Origin: Anaerostipes sp. MSJ-23
GTDB lineage: Bacteria; Bacillota; Clostridia; Lachnospirales; Lachnospiraceae
Reading direction: 5' to 3'
NCBI RefSeq assembly: GCF_018918155.1
Contig: NZ_JAHLPY010000016.1
Location: forward strand, 1 to 63,160
DNA: 63,160 bases
Under the pieces are notes generated by a model. The model saw only the letters and a program-made list of their open reading frames with translations. It ran no database searches and had not been told where the DNA came from. This document shows positions 52,874-62,368 of the stretch, one piece after another. A program made the translations under genes and the position numbers. Position 1 is the first letter of the stretch; each line of letters opens with the position of its first letter.

Positions 52874-53467
52874 TTAATTAATTTTTGATCTTCGTTTTTT
52901 CATCTGCAAAACTCTTGGCCGATTATATCTCTGAATCATTACAAAAATAAAATCTGCCAGACACGCAGCGATCGAAGTAAGGATAAACACTGCTGGGGCT
53001 CCATACCAATGAATAAAAAAAAGTGGAACAAATGACAATACCATAATCATTTCATGACTAACTTCCGCCTGTGTCATATTGTGAATCAGCTCATCAAAAC
53101 TTCTATTTTTTACATCAAACTGTTCTGGTTTTGCTGTAATTGCTCTTTTTTTCCATTTTTTTACCCCTAAAATTTTATAAAAATGCTGTTCAAATTTATG
53201 TTGCTGGTACCACCAACATTCATAATGAAATTCTCGCTTTCGATAAAAAAAAGTCACGCTTTCTCCCACGATGATACGCATAATAAAATGGTAAGATGTC
53301 GTTAAAAACGTAACATATAATGAAAGGAAAAGCTCAAAAGGAAACCATATATAAAGGCATCGAAAAAGAATGGTTAATATAACAAAACTTAAAACACACC
53401 AGAACAATTTATAAAACCTTTTCGAATGATACAAAAAATCCCCCCTTTTTATAAATCCAACGTCCAC
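52874..53467 (-). CDS. CrtO-like acyltransferase family membrane protein
   Basis: A 197-residue protein with helices near 20-40, 48-68, 140-155 and 160-180. YKILGVKKWKKR and the C-terminal QRYNRPRVL match the glycosyl-4,4'-diaponeurosporenoate acyltransferase family (PF18927 type). No carotenoid genes are in the window, so the substrate is probably another lipid. It overlaps the 2'-5' RNA ligase gene by 19 bases. Confidence 0.7.
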   Translation of the reverse strand: MDVGFIKRGDFLYHSKRFYKLFWCVLSFVILTILFRCLYIWFPFELFLSLYVTFLTTSYHFIMRIIVGESVTFFYRKREFHYECWWYQQHKFEQHFYKILGVKKWKKRAITAKPEQFDVKNRSFDELIHNMTQAEVSHEMIMVLSFVPLFFIHWYGAPAVFILTSIAACLADFIFVMIQRYNRPRVLQMKKRRSKIN

Positions 53468-53970
53468 AAGTCTTTATGTGGATTCACTTTTGCAAGACCA
53501 ATCTGTGTCACTGTTGCTTCCAATGGCGCAAACTGTTTCTGCATAACTTCAAAAGCAATCTTCATCTGTTCCTTTGTTAATTTTTTTCCCATCGTAATAT
53601 GCGGAAGCCATTGCATTGGACGATAAAATCTACTAATGCTTACTTCTGGAATATCTTTTACACAATCATAAATTTTTTTAGACAAGTCCTGCAAATATGC
53701 ATTCAATAAAGGAGTTACATAAAAAACATAAGGAAACAACATTCCTGCAGATACAATCTGAATTTTTCCGCTTTTTACTCGATTTCTAAGCAATTCTACA
53801 TATGGAATCAAAAGTTCTCCGCCTCTTGCTTCAACAGAAGAAATCGTCAAATGTGCAGGCACCTGATGATCTGTCATAAATGTATTTCCGGTTTCTTCTG
53901 CAATTTCTCGAATGTAACGATTCAGTACCTTCTGCGCATGACGATCAAAATAAGCTGATATTAAATACAT
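53449..53970 (-). CDS. 2'-5' RNA ligase / cyclic phosphodiesterase family protein
   Basis: A 173-residue 2H-phosphoesterase. Two HxTx-like motifs are visible, HLTI near 40 and HITM near 129. Members open 2',3'-cyclic phosphates or join RNA halves by 2'-5' links in vitro; the cell role is unclear. Overlaps the downstream CrtO-like gene. Confidence 0.8.
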   Translation of the reverse strand: MYLISAYFDRHAQKVLNRYIREIAEETGNTFMTDHQVPAHLTISSVEARGGELLIPYVELLRNRVKSGKIQIVSAGMLFPYVFYVTPLLNAYLQDLSKKIYDCVKDIPEVSISRFYRPMQWLPHITMGKKLTKEQMKIAFEVMQKQFAPLEATVTQIGLAKVNPHKDLWTLDL

Positions 53971-54198
53971 ATTTTCTTCCTTCCTTTTTTTATATTTCTT
54001 TTACTATACAAAATTTTTTAAAAAATGGCAAAAAACAAAGGTTCCTATAACAAAACGTATGCAATTTGTCCATTTGGGTTATGATCCCCACAGGAAAATA
54101 CATCTCGATTCTTTCGTTCCATCTTTTCATATGATAAAATTATTTTTGAAACAGAACCTATGAGAAAAATAAAATTAAGAAAGGAATTTCGTATAACT

Positions 54199-55152
54199 AT
54201 GATACAAGATATTTACCCACATAAATTAAATAATCAATATAAAACAAATGCTAAGGCCACTTTGGATAGTATCATTTTATATTTCACAAAAGATGGTCTC
54301 CTGCATCAGCTGCTAAGTCATGATGATATGCGCCAAATAGGAAAAGAAGATTTATTTTCCCTCGATGAAATGGTTCATACCGGAGATGGGAAAAACCTTG
54401 CAAGGCCTTATCATCTAAACGAAGAACCCCTGTTTCTTTCCTTTCCTAGACTAAGTGATTTTTCAGAGGACCATTCCGTTACCGAAGAATCTCTAACGTA
54501 TCTTTTTTCTATTGATAAAGAGAACTACTTTCTATTAAACAAACAACCAGAAGAATTACCAGAAGGATATGCTTTTCAAAGCGTACGTGAACTTCGAAAA
54601 ATGGAAATCGGTCCAAAGCACCGAATTTTTGCAGCAATTACAGGTCTCCAACTTTATAATTGGTACAGAAATAATCGTTTTTGTGGCCGTTGTGGACATT
54701 CAACCATTCCTTCCTCTACGGAACGTGCACTGAAGTGTCCATCCTGTGGCCATATCCTTTATCCTCGCATCGTACCTGCCGTTATTGTTGGAGTACGAAA
54801 CGGAGATAAAATTCTCGTAACCAAATATAAAACAGGATTTTCTCATTATGCACTTGTAGCTGGTTTTACTGAAATCGGAGAAACTCTGGAGGAAACCGTA
54901 GAACGTGAAGTTATGGAAGAAACAGGTCTTCGTGTAAAAAATATCTGCTATTATAAATCTCAGCCATGGGGCATTGTTGATGACCTACTTGCCGGTTTTT
55001 ACTGCGATGTAGATGGCAATACTGATATCCATATGGATCAATCAGAATTAAAACTTGCCGAGTGGAAAACCCGAGATGAAATCGTTCTGCAGCCAGATGA
55101 TTTTAGCCTTACAAATGAAATGATGCAAGTATTTAAAAACGGAAGAGATTAA
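54199..55152 (+). CDS. nudC: NAD+ diphosphatase / NAD-cap decapping enzyme
   Basis: A 317-residue Nudix enzyme of the NudC type. The zinc ribbon is CGRCGHSTIPSSTERALKCPSCG, near 165-187; the Nudix box (GFTEIGETLEETVEREVMEE) follows and is SQPWG-like after it (SQPWGIVDD). It hydrolyses NADH and removes NAD caps from RNA. An ATG 39 bases upstream is in frame but lacks a ribosome site, as does this one strongly. Confidence 0.92.
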   Translation: MIQDIYPHKLNNQYKTNAKATLDSIILYFTKDGLLHQLLSHDDMRQIGKEDLFSLDEMVHTGDGKNLARPYHLNEEPLFLSFPRLSDFSEDHSVTEESLTYLFSIDKENYFLLNKQPEELPEGYAFQSVRELRKMEIGPKHRIFAAITGLQLYNWYRNNRFCGRCGHSTIPSSTERALKCPSCGHILYPRIVPAVIVGVRNGDKILVTKYKTGFSHYALVAGFTEIGETLEETVEREVMEETGLRVKNICYYKSQPWGIVDDLLAGFYCDVDGNTDIHMDQSELKLAEWKTRDEIVLQPDDFSLTNEMMQVFKNGRD

Positions 55153-55168
55153 TCTTCTCTTCCGTTTT
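55136..55168. terminator. Bidirectional terminator overlapping nudC stop
   Basis: AAAACGGAAGAGA / TCTCTTCCGTTTT, 13 bp, with the nudC stop codon in the loop. It serves both nudC and the convergent NifX-like gene. Confidence 0.8.
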
Positions 55169-55171
55169 TTC

Positions 55172-55555
55172 TTAATGTTGTCCACACCCATGCTCACCAC
55201 AGGAATGTCCTTTTTCATGTTCCCCATGATGATTACAGGTTACATCCGTTGATACAAGTTCACCTTTCAGATATGCAGAAACTGCCTCATCCGCATAGCC
55301 AGATACACCAGAATATAATACTATTCCTTCTGTTGACAACGCATTTTTTGCCCCTTGCCCAATTCCTCCACAAATTAATATGTCAATGCCGTTATCCGAA
55401 AGGAAACCTGCTAAGGCTCCATGTCCTGCTCCATTTGTTTCCTCAACTTTGCTGTTTATGATCTTATGATCTGCTACTTCATAAATTTTAAAACTTTGTG
55501 TCTTTCCAAAATGCTGAAAAATCTGGCCCTTTTCATAAGTTACTGCAATTTTCAT
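55172..55555 (-). CDS. NifB/NifX-family metal-cluster-binding protein with His/Cys tail
   Basis: A 127-residue protein. Residues 1-103 have the dinitrogenase iron-molybdenum cofactor-binding fold (MKIAVTYEKG, FGKTQSFKIYE, GIDILICGGIGQGAKNAL). The tail CNHHGEHEKGHSCGEHGCGQ is rich in His and Cys and probably binds metal. No nitrogenase is near. The start follows AAGGAG. Confidence 0.85.
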   Translation of the reverse strand: MKIAVTYEKGQIFQHFGKTQSFKIYEVADHKIINSKVEETNGAGHGALAGFLSDNGIDILICGGIGQGAKNALSTEGIVLYSGVSGYADEAVSAYLKGELVSTDVTCNHHGEHEKGHSCGEHGCGQH

Positions 55556-55639
55556 AGTCCGAACTCCTTTATCTTTATTCATTATATCTATCCTAAAATA
55601 ATGTAACACGCTCGTATTTACAAAGCAATGCTATGAAAT

Positions 55640-56536
55640 TTATAAGTTTCTTAAATAATCTGCACCATCTTTTTCATCTGTTACGAGTCCTTTGATATCT
55701 TCTTCCTCTTTTATAGTTCTCCACAAGGAAACAGATTCTGCCGACGGAGATTGACTAAGAACAAACGGTTCCATAACCATTGGACCATTAAATTTTATTT
55801 CATGAATTACTTTAGCTATCGCTGACCAATCAATATTACTTTTCTTTTTCCCTGTAGGAATTCTTCTGTTGGATTCTCTAAGATGCAAATATCCAAGACA
55901 TCCTTGTTCGGAAGCTTTGCGAATGGAATCAGGGATATAGTCTTCCTCAATATTCATATGAAAAGTATCAAGAAGCAGTTTGCAATTTTCATTATTAATT
56001 GCCTGACACAGTGCAATTCCCTCGTCTACCGTATTTACAATATATTGCTCAAAACGATTTACAATCTCCATACAAAGAATCACGCCTGTTTTGTGTGCAT
56101 GTTCTGCCACTTCCTTTAACCCAGAAATGGCATTTTCTGTACGAATTTTCTTAATCTCTGCTACATCTTTTCCTTCCGGTTTTGTATTCCATAATCCATA
56201 TGGAATTTCTGAAAAATAGATGGCTCCCATCTCTTTGCATAGATCAATCATATATTTTAAATGCCGGATTCCTGCTTTATGAACTTCTATATTGGAACTT
56301 GAAATATCTCTTTGTGGTCTTAATCCTGTTCCATTTACTGTAATGCAAAGCCCTGCTTGTTTTATTTCTTTTCTTAAATCACTACGTTCCAGAGCAGACA
56401 ATGAAACAAAGTCTGCTGCTTTTAATTCTATAATATCCATACCAGCCGCTTTTGTAAGACGAATTATTTGATGTATATTTTGTTTAGGATTTGTTCCACT
56501 CCAGTATGCAGTTTGTAATCCAATGGGATTTTTCAT
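55640..56536 (-). CDS. Sugar phosphate isomerase/epimerase (xylose isomerase-like TIM barrel)
   Basis: A 298-residue TIM-barrel enzyme. EIVNRFEQYI near 148, LLDTFHMNIEE near 182 and the HLRESNRRIPTGK stretch near 210 carry the metal ligands typical of this group, including allulose and tagatose 3-epimerases. Divergent from the DeoR-like gene, which probably represses it. Start MKNPIGL follows AAGGAG. Confidence 0.88.
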   Translation of the reverse strand: MKNPIGLQTAYWSGTNPKQNIHQIIRLTKAAGMDIIELKAADFVSLSALERSDLRKEIKQAGLCITVNGTGLRPQRDISSSNIEVHKAGIRHLKYMIDLCKEMGAIYFSEIPYGLWNTKPEGKDVAEIKKIRTENAISGLKEVAEHAHKTGVILCMEIVNRFEQYIVNTVDEGIALCQAINNENCKLLLDTFHMNIEEDYIPDSIRKASEQGCLGYLHLRESNRRIPTGKKKSNIDWSAIAKVIHEIKFNGPMVMEPFVLSQSPSAESVSLWRTIKEEEDIKGLVTDEKDGADYLRNL

Positions 56537-56729
56537 GATTTCTAACTCCTTTCCATGACATCTTCCTGACAAAACTACCGTACCATGAGACGATCATTTT
56601 GAAAATATATGGCGCTTATATTGACAAATTTTCAAAAATCAATGACTATTTTGAACGTTTCGATCATTTATTTTTGATCATTCGCATGATACAATTATTT
56701 TAAAATATTATATTGAAAGGATTTTATTC
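56537..56729. promoter_or_regulatory. Divergent promoter region of the epimerase and DeoR-like genes
   Basis: AT-rich, with repeated TTTTGAA/TTTTCAA and GATCA/TGATC elements (for example 56661-56680), as expected of a DeoR-type binding region. TTGACA at 56619 may serve the plus strand. No -10 box is clear. Confidence 0.4.
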
Positions 56730-57486
56730 ATGAATCAAGAACGACGAGAACAGATTTTAAATCACCTTTCCCAAAAAAAATTTTATAACAGTCAAAGATA
56801 TGGCGAAACAAATTCATGTCAGCGAACCAACGGTGCGAAGAGCTTTTCGTGAATTGGAAAAAGAAGGATTGATCTATAGAAATCACGGAGGTGCTTCTTA
56901 TCTTGCAGACAAGCATAATCAATGGCCACTTGCGTATCGAAGCCGTTCTCATCTAAAAGAAAAAACTTATATTGCACAACTTGCGGCCGCTTATGTCAAT
57001 GACGGTGACTATATTTTTCTAGATTCTGGAAGTACTTGTTACTGCATGGCAAAAGAACTAACAAATTTCCATAACCTTCGAGTTCTCTCCCATGGGCATC
57101 CAGCAATTCATGTTTTATCCAAAAACGAAAATATCATTGTTGAATGCATGGGTGGCACTTACAGTCCAAAACACGATGCAACTTTTGGATATGAGGCCAT
57201 TGATTTCATTCAAAAACGTCATGCGAAACTTTTTATTACCTCTGGATACTGTCTGAATATGCAATATGGAAGTATGGAAACATTCGAAGAGGAAGTCCCC
57301 GTCAAAAAAACTTTTTGTGAAAATGCAGATAAAACGATTCTGCTTATGGATACTTCCAAATATGGACAAGTCGGCTATTTCCAGACACTAAACTTCGACC
57401 AAATTGATGTTATCGTCAGCGATCAAAAACCACCAGAAGAATTTATTCATCATTTTGAAGCATTCAATATTGAATATGTTTATTAA
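56730..57486 (+). pseudogene. DeoR/GlpR-family regulator, frameshifted near the start
   Basis: The ATG at 56730 (GAAAGG upstream) opens MNQERREQILNHLSQKKF, the normal DeoR start. After the A8-T4 tract at 56773-56784 the frame moves by one; the rest reads AKQIHVSEPTVRRAFRELEKEGL with a complete sensor domain to 57486. Removing one base in the tract restores the protein. Candidates are a true mutation, a phase-variable tract, transcriptional slippage or an assembly error. Neighbouring epimerase is the likely target. Confidence 0.82.
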
Positions 57487-57998
57487 AAACCATTTACTTT
57501 GAAAATAACAACGATTAGTCCTGTCATAGCCGCTGTAGCAAAAGATGCACAAACAAGAATGATTTTTTCTGTCCATTCCTGGTTCCTACACATTTTTGAT
57601 AATAAAAAATAAATCACAAGACCGAAAATTCCTCCTATTGTATTTTCCATTAAGTCTGTAATATCACTTCTTCCAATTACAAAAATATATTGTAAAATTT
57701 CATAAATCAAACTGACAGAAAAAAAAGCGAATACTTTCTCTTTTATCTTCCAATCTCTCCATAACACCCCAGCATAAATCCCAAATGGACAGAAAATCAA
57801 AATATTTTCTATCATCTCTAATATATCCATTCTTCCATTTATTATCATTGCCCCCTTAAATGGAATCAGATTGAAACTTCTTATCCCATCTCCAATCCCA
57901 TCAAGGGACAAACTCATCTTAAATAAGATGATCCATGTCATAACGACCATATAAAATAAAAATAAACCTTTTATCCATCCCCTTCTTTTTTCCCTCAT
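57483..57998 (-). CDS. VanZ-family membrane protein
   Basis: A 171-residue protein with about four helices (near 8-27, 60-80, 90-110, 145-165). RSFNLIPFKG near 40 and LIYEILQYIFVIGRSDITDLMENTIGG-like segment near 100-120 are typical VanZ features. VanZ proteins can alter resistance to glycopeptides or lipoglycopeptides, but most are uncharacterised. Stop overlaps the end of the DeoR gene by 4 bases. Confidence 0.82.
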   Translation of the reverse strand: MREKRRGWIKGLFLFYMVVMTWIILFKMSLSLDGIGDGIRSFNLIPFKGAMIINGRMDILEMIENILIFCPFGIYAGVLWRDWKIKEKVFAFFSVSLIYEILQYIFVIGRSDITDLMENTIGGIFGLVIYFLLSKMCRNQEWTEKIILVCASFATAAMTGLIVVIFKVNGF

Positions 57999-58093
57999 TG
58001 TTCCTTTCCTCCCTTGTTGTTTCTAACTATAAAATAACAAACAAAAATGGAGAATTTCCCAATATTTTTCTTTCATTTTTCTTACAATATGAC

Positions 58094-58438
58094 TTATGTC
58101 ACCTCCATTTCCTTAATGTTAAATTCATTTCCCTGAATTAAATAAGTATGTTCGCTCTGGCAGTATGGACAAATCTTGGCATATCGGACAGTTTTATATG
58201 TTCCTTTACAATCTTCACAATAAGTAAGTGCCGGTATCATTTCTATTTTCAATTTGGCATGATCCATCATCGGTTCTTTTTTTACTGCCCAATTCCAACA
58301 GTCAATCAAATATTCATGAACAACTCCTGATACTTCTCCAATTTCCAGTGTTACCGATTCAATACTTTCTACCTGATTTTCCTTGGCTACTTTTTTTACA
58401 TCACGAATCACATAAAAGACAACTCCAAGTTCATGCAT
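58094..58438 (-). CDS. hypA: Hydrogenase nickel incorporation protein HypA
   Basis: A 114-residue nickel chaperone. The N-terminus MHELGVV provides the Ni ligand. A zinc site of two CxxC pairs is CEDC and CPYC (about 73-95). HypA passes nickel to the hydrogenase large subunit with HypB. Last gene of the hypB/oxidoreductase/hypA operon. Confidence 0.92.
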   Translation of the reverse strand: MHELGVVFYVIRDVKKVAKENQVESIESVTLEIGEVSGVVHEYLIDCWNWAVKKEPMMDHAKLKIEMIPALTYCEDCKGTYKTVRYAKICPYCQSEHTYLIQGNEFNIKEMEVT

Positions 58439-58440
58439 AT

Positions 58441-61254
58441 TTAATTTTTTCCTTTCCTGTGAATTGCGATTTTTGCTGCTCGTTTTAACTGATAAGGAAT
58501 GATATGTTTAAATTTATCTTCTGCCCTTACCATTTTCGTACATTCCGGATGATCTCTGTGAAGGGTAATGGCATCAAAATTACATTTTGTAGTACAAATA
58601 CCACAACCAAGACAACGGTTTGGATCTACTACAGATACCCCACATCCAAGGCATCTGGCAGTTTCCATTCTTACCTGTTTTTCTGTCAACGTCAGATTCC
58701 TATCTTTGAAAGATTTCTCAGGAATTCCCAAGTCCTTCTCTTCTATCTGTCTAGATGTATGATCGTAACTTTCTACTCGAATATTTTCTTTATCGAGCTC
58801 TAAAAACTCCCATCGATTGCGTCCGATTGTCATATGAGCGCCTTGTACATAACGATGTAGGGATTCTGCAGCATAATGCCCTTGTGCAATTGCATCGATC
58901 GCAAATTTAGGTCCGGTATAAACATCTCCACCTACAAAAATATCTGATTCCTTCGTCTGAAAAGTAAGTGTATCTGCCAATGGTCTATCTCCATGTCCTA
59001 ACTCTACTTTTGTTCCTTTTAATAAATCTTTCCATACAATCTGCTGTCCGATTGCAAAAATGATACGATCACATGCAACATTCAAAATCTGCTTTTCATC
59101 ATAAACCGGATGAAATTTATGCTCAGAATCAAAAATGGACAGACATTTCCAAAATGTAATTCCACAAACCTTTCCATCTTTTACAAGTACTTCTTTTGGC
59201 CCCCATCCATTTTGAATAACAACTCCATCTTCTCTTGCCTCGCAAATTTCTTCCATAGAAGCCGGCATTTCTCTTTCTGATTCCAAACAAAACTGTGTCA
59301 CATTCCTAGCACCACTTCGACTGCTAACTCTGGCAGCATCTATTGCTACATTTCCTCCGCCAACTACGACTACTCTTCCCTCATAAGTTGTATTTCCAGT
59401 ATTTGCTTGCTTTAAATAATCAATCGCCGTCATACATCCTTCTGATCTTTCATTTTTAATTCCAGGCAGCCGTCCCTCGCTGCATCCAATTGCTATGTAA
59501 AATGCTTTATATCCCTGTTTTCGAAGTTCATCTAAAGTAATATCTTTTCCAACTTCAACACCAGTTTTTATTTCAACTCCCATTTCACGCATTACATCAA
59601 TTTCTGCTTCGATCACTTCTTTTCCAAGTTTAAAGGAAGGAATTCCATAACGAAGCATACCACCAGAACATTCATTTTTTTCAAATACGGTTGGATAATA
59701 TCCCATTTCTGCAAGATAATACGCTGCACTCAGTCCTGATGGTCCTCCACCGATAATTGCTATTTTTTCTTCCCAATGTTCTTTATGAATGCTTGCCGGA
59801 ATGACAACTGGAGGAACATATCTTGTTTCTGCTTTTAAATCCTGCTCTGCAATAAATTTTTTTACTGCATCAATTGCAACTGCCTGATCAATATTGCCTC
59901 TCGTACAGGCATCCTCACAACGACGATTACAAATACGTCCACACACAGCTGGAAATGGATTCTGTTTTTTAATCAACGCCAACGCTTCTTTATATTTTCC
60001 CTGTGCTGCTTTTTTCAAATATCCCTGAACAGCAATATGTGCTGGACAAGCAGTCTTACACGGAGCTGTTCCCGTCTTATGGCAATTGATTCTATTATGA
60101 TCCCGGTAATCTGGATCCCATTTTTCTGGTCCCCATTTCACTGCATCCGGAAGTTCCTGTTTGGGATAACAAATCGATTTTCCATCCTTTGTACATAACT
60201 TTTGCCCAAGTTTTACTGCTCCTGCTGGACAATACTCTACACAACGTCCACATGCTACGCATTTTTCTTTATCTACATGAGCAACATAGGCAGAACGTGA
60301 CATATTTGGTGTATTAAACAACTGTGAAGTTCGAAGAGCATTACAAATATTTACATTACAATTACAAATACCAAAAATCTTATTTTCCCCATCAATATTT
60401 GTTATTTGATGAACAAACCCATTATCTTCTGCACGCTTTAAAATTTCTAATGCCTCTTCTTTTGTAATATCATGTCCTTTCCCAGTTTCTCTACAGTAAT
60501 CTGCAAAATCTCCAACACCGATACACCAACCATAATCATCGTCTGCACATCCTTCTCCAATTGCCTTTCTTGAAGCCCGACAGCTACAACGCCCGACACC
60601 AATTTTTCCTTCATATTTGCCAAGCCAATAAGAAAGATGTTCAAGATCCACCGACTGATTTTCCATAGAAATGGCTTTTTCTACTGGAATTACATGCATA
60701 CCAATTCCCGCACCCCCTGGAGGAACCATCTGTGTAATTCCTGCCAATGGAATAAACGTCATTCTTTCAAAAAAAGATGCAACATCCGGATGATCTCTTA
60801 ACCTTGGATTACTGCCATCTGGTGTCTCTTCCATATTAAATAATTCGGCTGATCCTGGAACAAACATCGGAAGAATATATCTACGCTCTGTTTGTTCCTT
60901 TGTACGTCCATTATGATCATAATGATATCCATAATCATACTCCAAAAGCCCAATATAGCTCATCTCATCCAAAAGTTTTCGAAATTTTTCCTCTCCTGCA
61001 TGATCAATATGATTTATCTTGCACATTTCCTGAAAGGTATATGGCGTTCTAAGTTTCATAGAAAGTCCAATCTCTGCCATTTCTTCCGTGATAATTTCAG
61101 CCAATCCCCAGTATTCTGGATCTTCCACTTTAACACCTTTTAACTTATGAGCAGCAACATCTGTGATTTTCTTTCCAAGTGCAATAATCTTCGGACTTGG
61201 GTTTTTATCGTTTTTGTGTCTTGCTGGCCATTCATTATATTGATTCATATCCAT
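58441..61254 (-). CDS. Iron-sulfur flavin oxidoreductase with GltD-like module
   Basis: A 937-residue protein. Residues 1-310 are an unusual region with many cysteines (CSCRASRK, CNCNVNICNAL), and at about 325-345 a [4Fe-4S] ferredoxin-like motif (CVACGRCVEYCP). Residues 390-830 match the small subunit of glutamate synthase: CKTACPAHI and CNRRCEDAC cluster loops, FAD loop IGGGPSGLSAAYYL, NAD(P) loop VVGGGNVAIDAARV. A C-terminal pair CLGCGVS...CLGCGICTTKC binds two more clusters. It likely moves electrons from NAD(P)H to an unknown partner. Confidence 0.82.
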   Translation of the reverse strand: MDMNQYNEWPARHKNDKNPSPKIIALGKKITDVAAHKLKGVKVEDPEYWGLAEIITEEMAEIGLSMKLRTPYTFQEMCKINHIDHAGEEKFRKLLDEMSYIGLLEYDYGYHYDHNGRTKEQTERRYILPMFVPGSAELFNMEETPDGSNPRLRDHPDVASFFERMTFIPLAGITQMVPPGGAGIGMHVIPVEKAISMENQSVDLEHLSYWLGKYEGKIGVGRCSCRASRKAIGEGCADDDYGWCIGVGDFADYCRETGKGHDITKEEALEILKRAEDNGFVHQITNIDGENKIFGICNCNVNICNALRTSQLFNTPNMSRSAYVAHVDKEKCVACGRCVEYCPAGAVKLGQKLCTKDGKSICYPKQELPDAVKWGPEKWDPDYRDHNRINCHKTGTAPCKTACPAHIAVQGYLKKAAQGKYKEALALIKKQNPFPAVCGRICNRRCEDACTRGNIDQAVAIDAVKKFIAEQDLKAETRYVPPVVIPASIHKEHWEEKIAIIGGGPSGLSAAYYLAEMGYYPTVFEKNECSGGMLRYGIPSFKLGKEVIEAEIDVMREMGVEIKTGVEVGKDITLDELRKQGYKAFYIAIGCSEGRLPGIKNERSEGCMTAIDYLKQANTGNTTYEGRVVVVGGGNVAIDAARVSSRSGARNVTQFCLESEREMPASMEEICEAREDGVVIQNGWGPKEVLVKDGKVCGITFWKCLSIFDSEHKFHPVYDEKQILNVACDRIIFAIGQQIVWKDLLKGTKVELGHGDRPLADTLTFQTKESDIFVGGDVYTGPKFAIDAIAQGHYAAESLHRYVQGAHMTIGRNRWEFLELDKENIRVESYDHTSRQIEEKDLGIPEKSFKDRNLTLTEKQVRMETARCLGCGVSVVDPNRCLGCGICTTKCNFDAITLHRDHPECTKMVRAEDKFKHIIPYQLKRAAKIAIHRKGKN

Positions 61255-61284
61255 AGCTACATCTCCTTTCTTTGCTGCCTTACA

Positions 61285-61956
61285 TTACGATTCTTGCCAT
61301 TGCCTTACTTCCTTTTCCAACCACTTTGTCCATTCCTTTATTCCCTCTCCTATACGGGCAGAAATTGGAATAATCTTAGCTTTCGGGTTTCTCATCAGAA
61401 TATTTTTCCTACACGTTTCCATATCAAAATCAAAGTATGGCAACACATCAATTTTATTAATTAAAACAACATCACATATAGAAAACATTAATGGATATTT
61501 CAGTGCCTTATCATCTCCTTCCGGAACACTTAAAATCATGGCATTTTTTACTGCTCCAGTATCAAATTCTGCTGGACAGACAAGATTTCCAACATTTTCA
61601 AGAACTGCAAGATCAAGAGATCCCGCCTCAATACCTGCAAGTCCCTGTGCTGTCATACCAGCATCTAAATGACACATGCCGCCTGTATGTAATTGAATCG
61701 TTTTGACACCCATTTTTGAAATTGTTGCCGCATCTACATCTGAATCAATATCCGCTTCCATCACCCCGATTTGAAGCTTTTCTTTTAATAGCTCAATCGT
61801 TCTTTGTAATGTTGTTGTCTTACCAGATCCAGGAGAAGACATCAAATTTAAAAGGAACACTTTTTTCTCTTTCAATTCTTCTCTTAGCTCCTTCGCACGT
61901 CTGTCATTATCCGCAAATATACTTTGCTTAATTTCTAAAACTCTGAATTCCCCCAT
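61285..61956 (-). CDS. hypB: Hydrogenase nickel incorporation GTPase HypB
   Basis: A 223-residue SIMIBI GTPase that supplies nickel for metallocentre assembly. The P-loop SSPGSGKTTTL is near 38-48, DIDSDVDA near 74, and the metal-binding cysteine and histidine in HTGGMCHLD near 97. NKIDVLPYF is the G4 region. The N-terminal nickel-rich CxxCGC motif of E. coli HypB is missing. Start follows AAGGAGG. Confidence 0.93.
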   Translation of the reverse strand: MGEFRVLEIKQSIFADNDRRAKELREELKEKKVFLLNLMSSPGSGKTTTLQRTIELLKEKLQIGVMEADIDSDVDAATISKMGVKTIQLHTGGMCHLDAGMTAQGLAGIEAGSLDLAVLENVGNLVCPAEFDTGAVKNAMILSVPEGDDKALKYPLMFSICDVVLINKIDVLPYFDFDMETCRKNILMRNPKAKIIPISARIGEGIKEWTKWLEKEVRQWQES

Positions 61957-61995
61957 ATATTCTTCCTCCTTTTCTTTCATTGTTATCTTTTTGTT

Positions 61996-62024
61996 ATTGT
62001 AGCATTTTGTATATTTTTCGTCAA
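61996..62024 (-). promoter_or_regulatory. Promoter of the hypB operon
   Basis: TTGACG (62019-62024) and TACAAT (61996-62001) on the minus strand, 17-base spacer. Confidence 0.7.
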
Positions 62025-62109
62025 TTTATCAAATGTTTTTTATACATTTTAACTAAATATGTTGGATTTTTCTTGACATTAAAAGTTTTTATTTCCCATA
62101 AAATAAAAA

Positions 62110-62300
62110 AAGGGGCTGTAAAAAAACTGAACTGCTCCCCGTCAAGTAGACAATTGAAAAAATATAAATTTTTCCTGCCAGCAGAAATTTATCTGCTGGC
62201 AGTTTTTATGCAACAAGAACCATAAAATCAAGGAACGCCAGAACCGACATTTGCCGGAAAACTAGCGTTCTTTGATTAGGGACTTATTTTACAGCCCCTT
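62110..62300. repeat. Inverted-repeat-bounded element (MITE- or IS-remnant-like)
   Basis: 14-bp perfect inverted repeats AAGGGGCTGTAAAA (62110-62123) and TTTTACAGCCCCTT (62287-62300) bound 191 bases without a gene. Inside, hairpins CTGCCAGCAGA / TCTGCTGGCAG (62176-62202) and TCAA-GAACGC / GCGTTC-TTGA are visible. Next to the left repeat is a GCTCCCCGTCAAGTAGAC segment resembling the ends of IS3-type elements. No target duplication is clear. No ORF of transposase type. Confidence 0.55.
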
Positions 62301-62368
62301 CAACTCCCCTGCCCCTCATTTTTGAGAGGTAGGTTTCTTTTTTGGCCTTTTTCCTTCATAATAGAATC

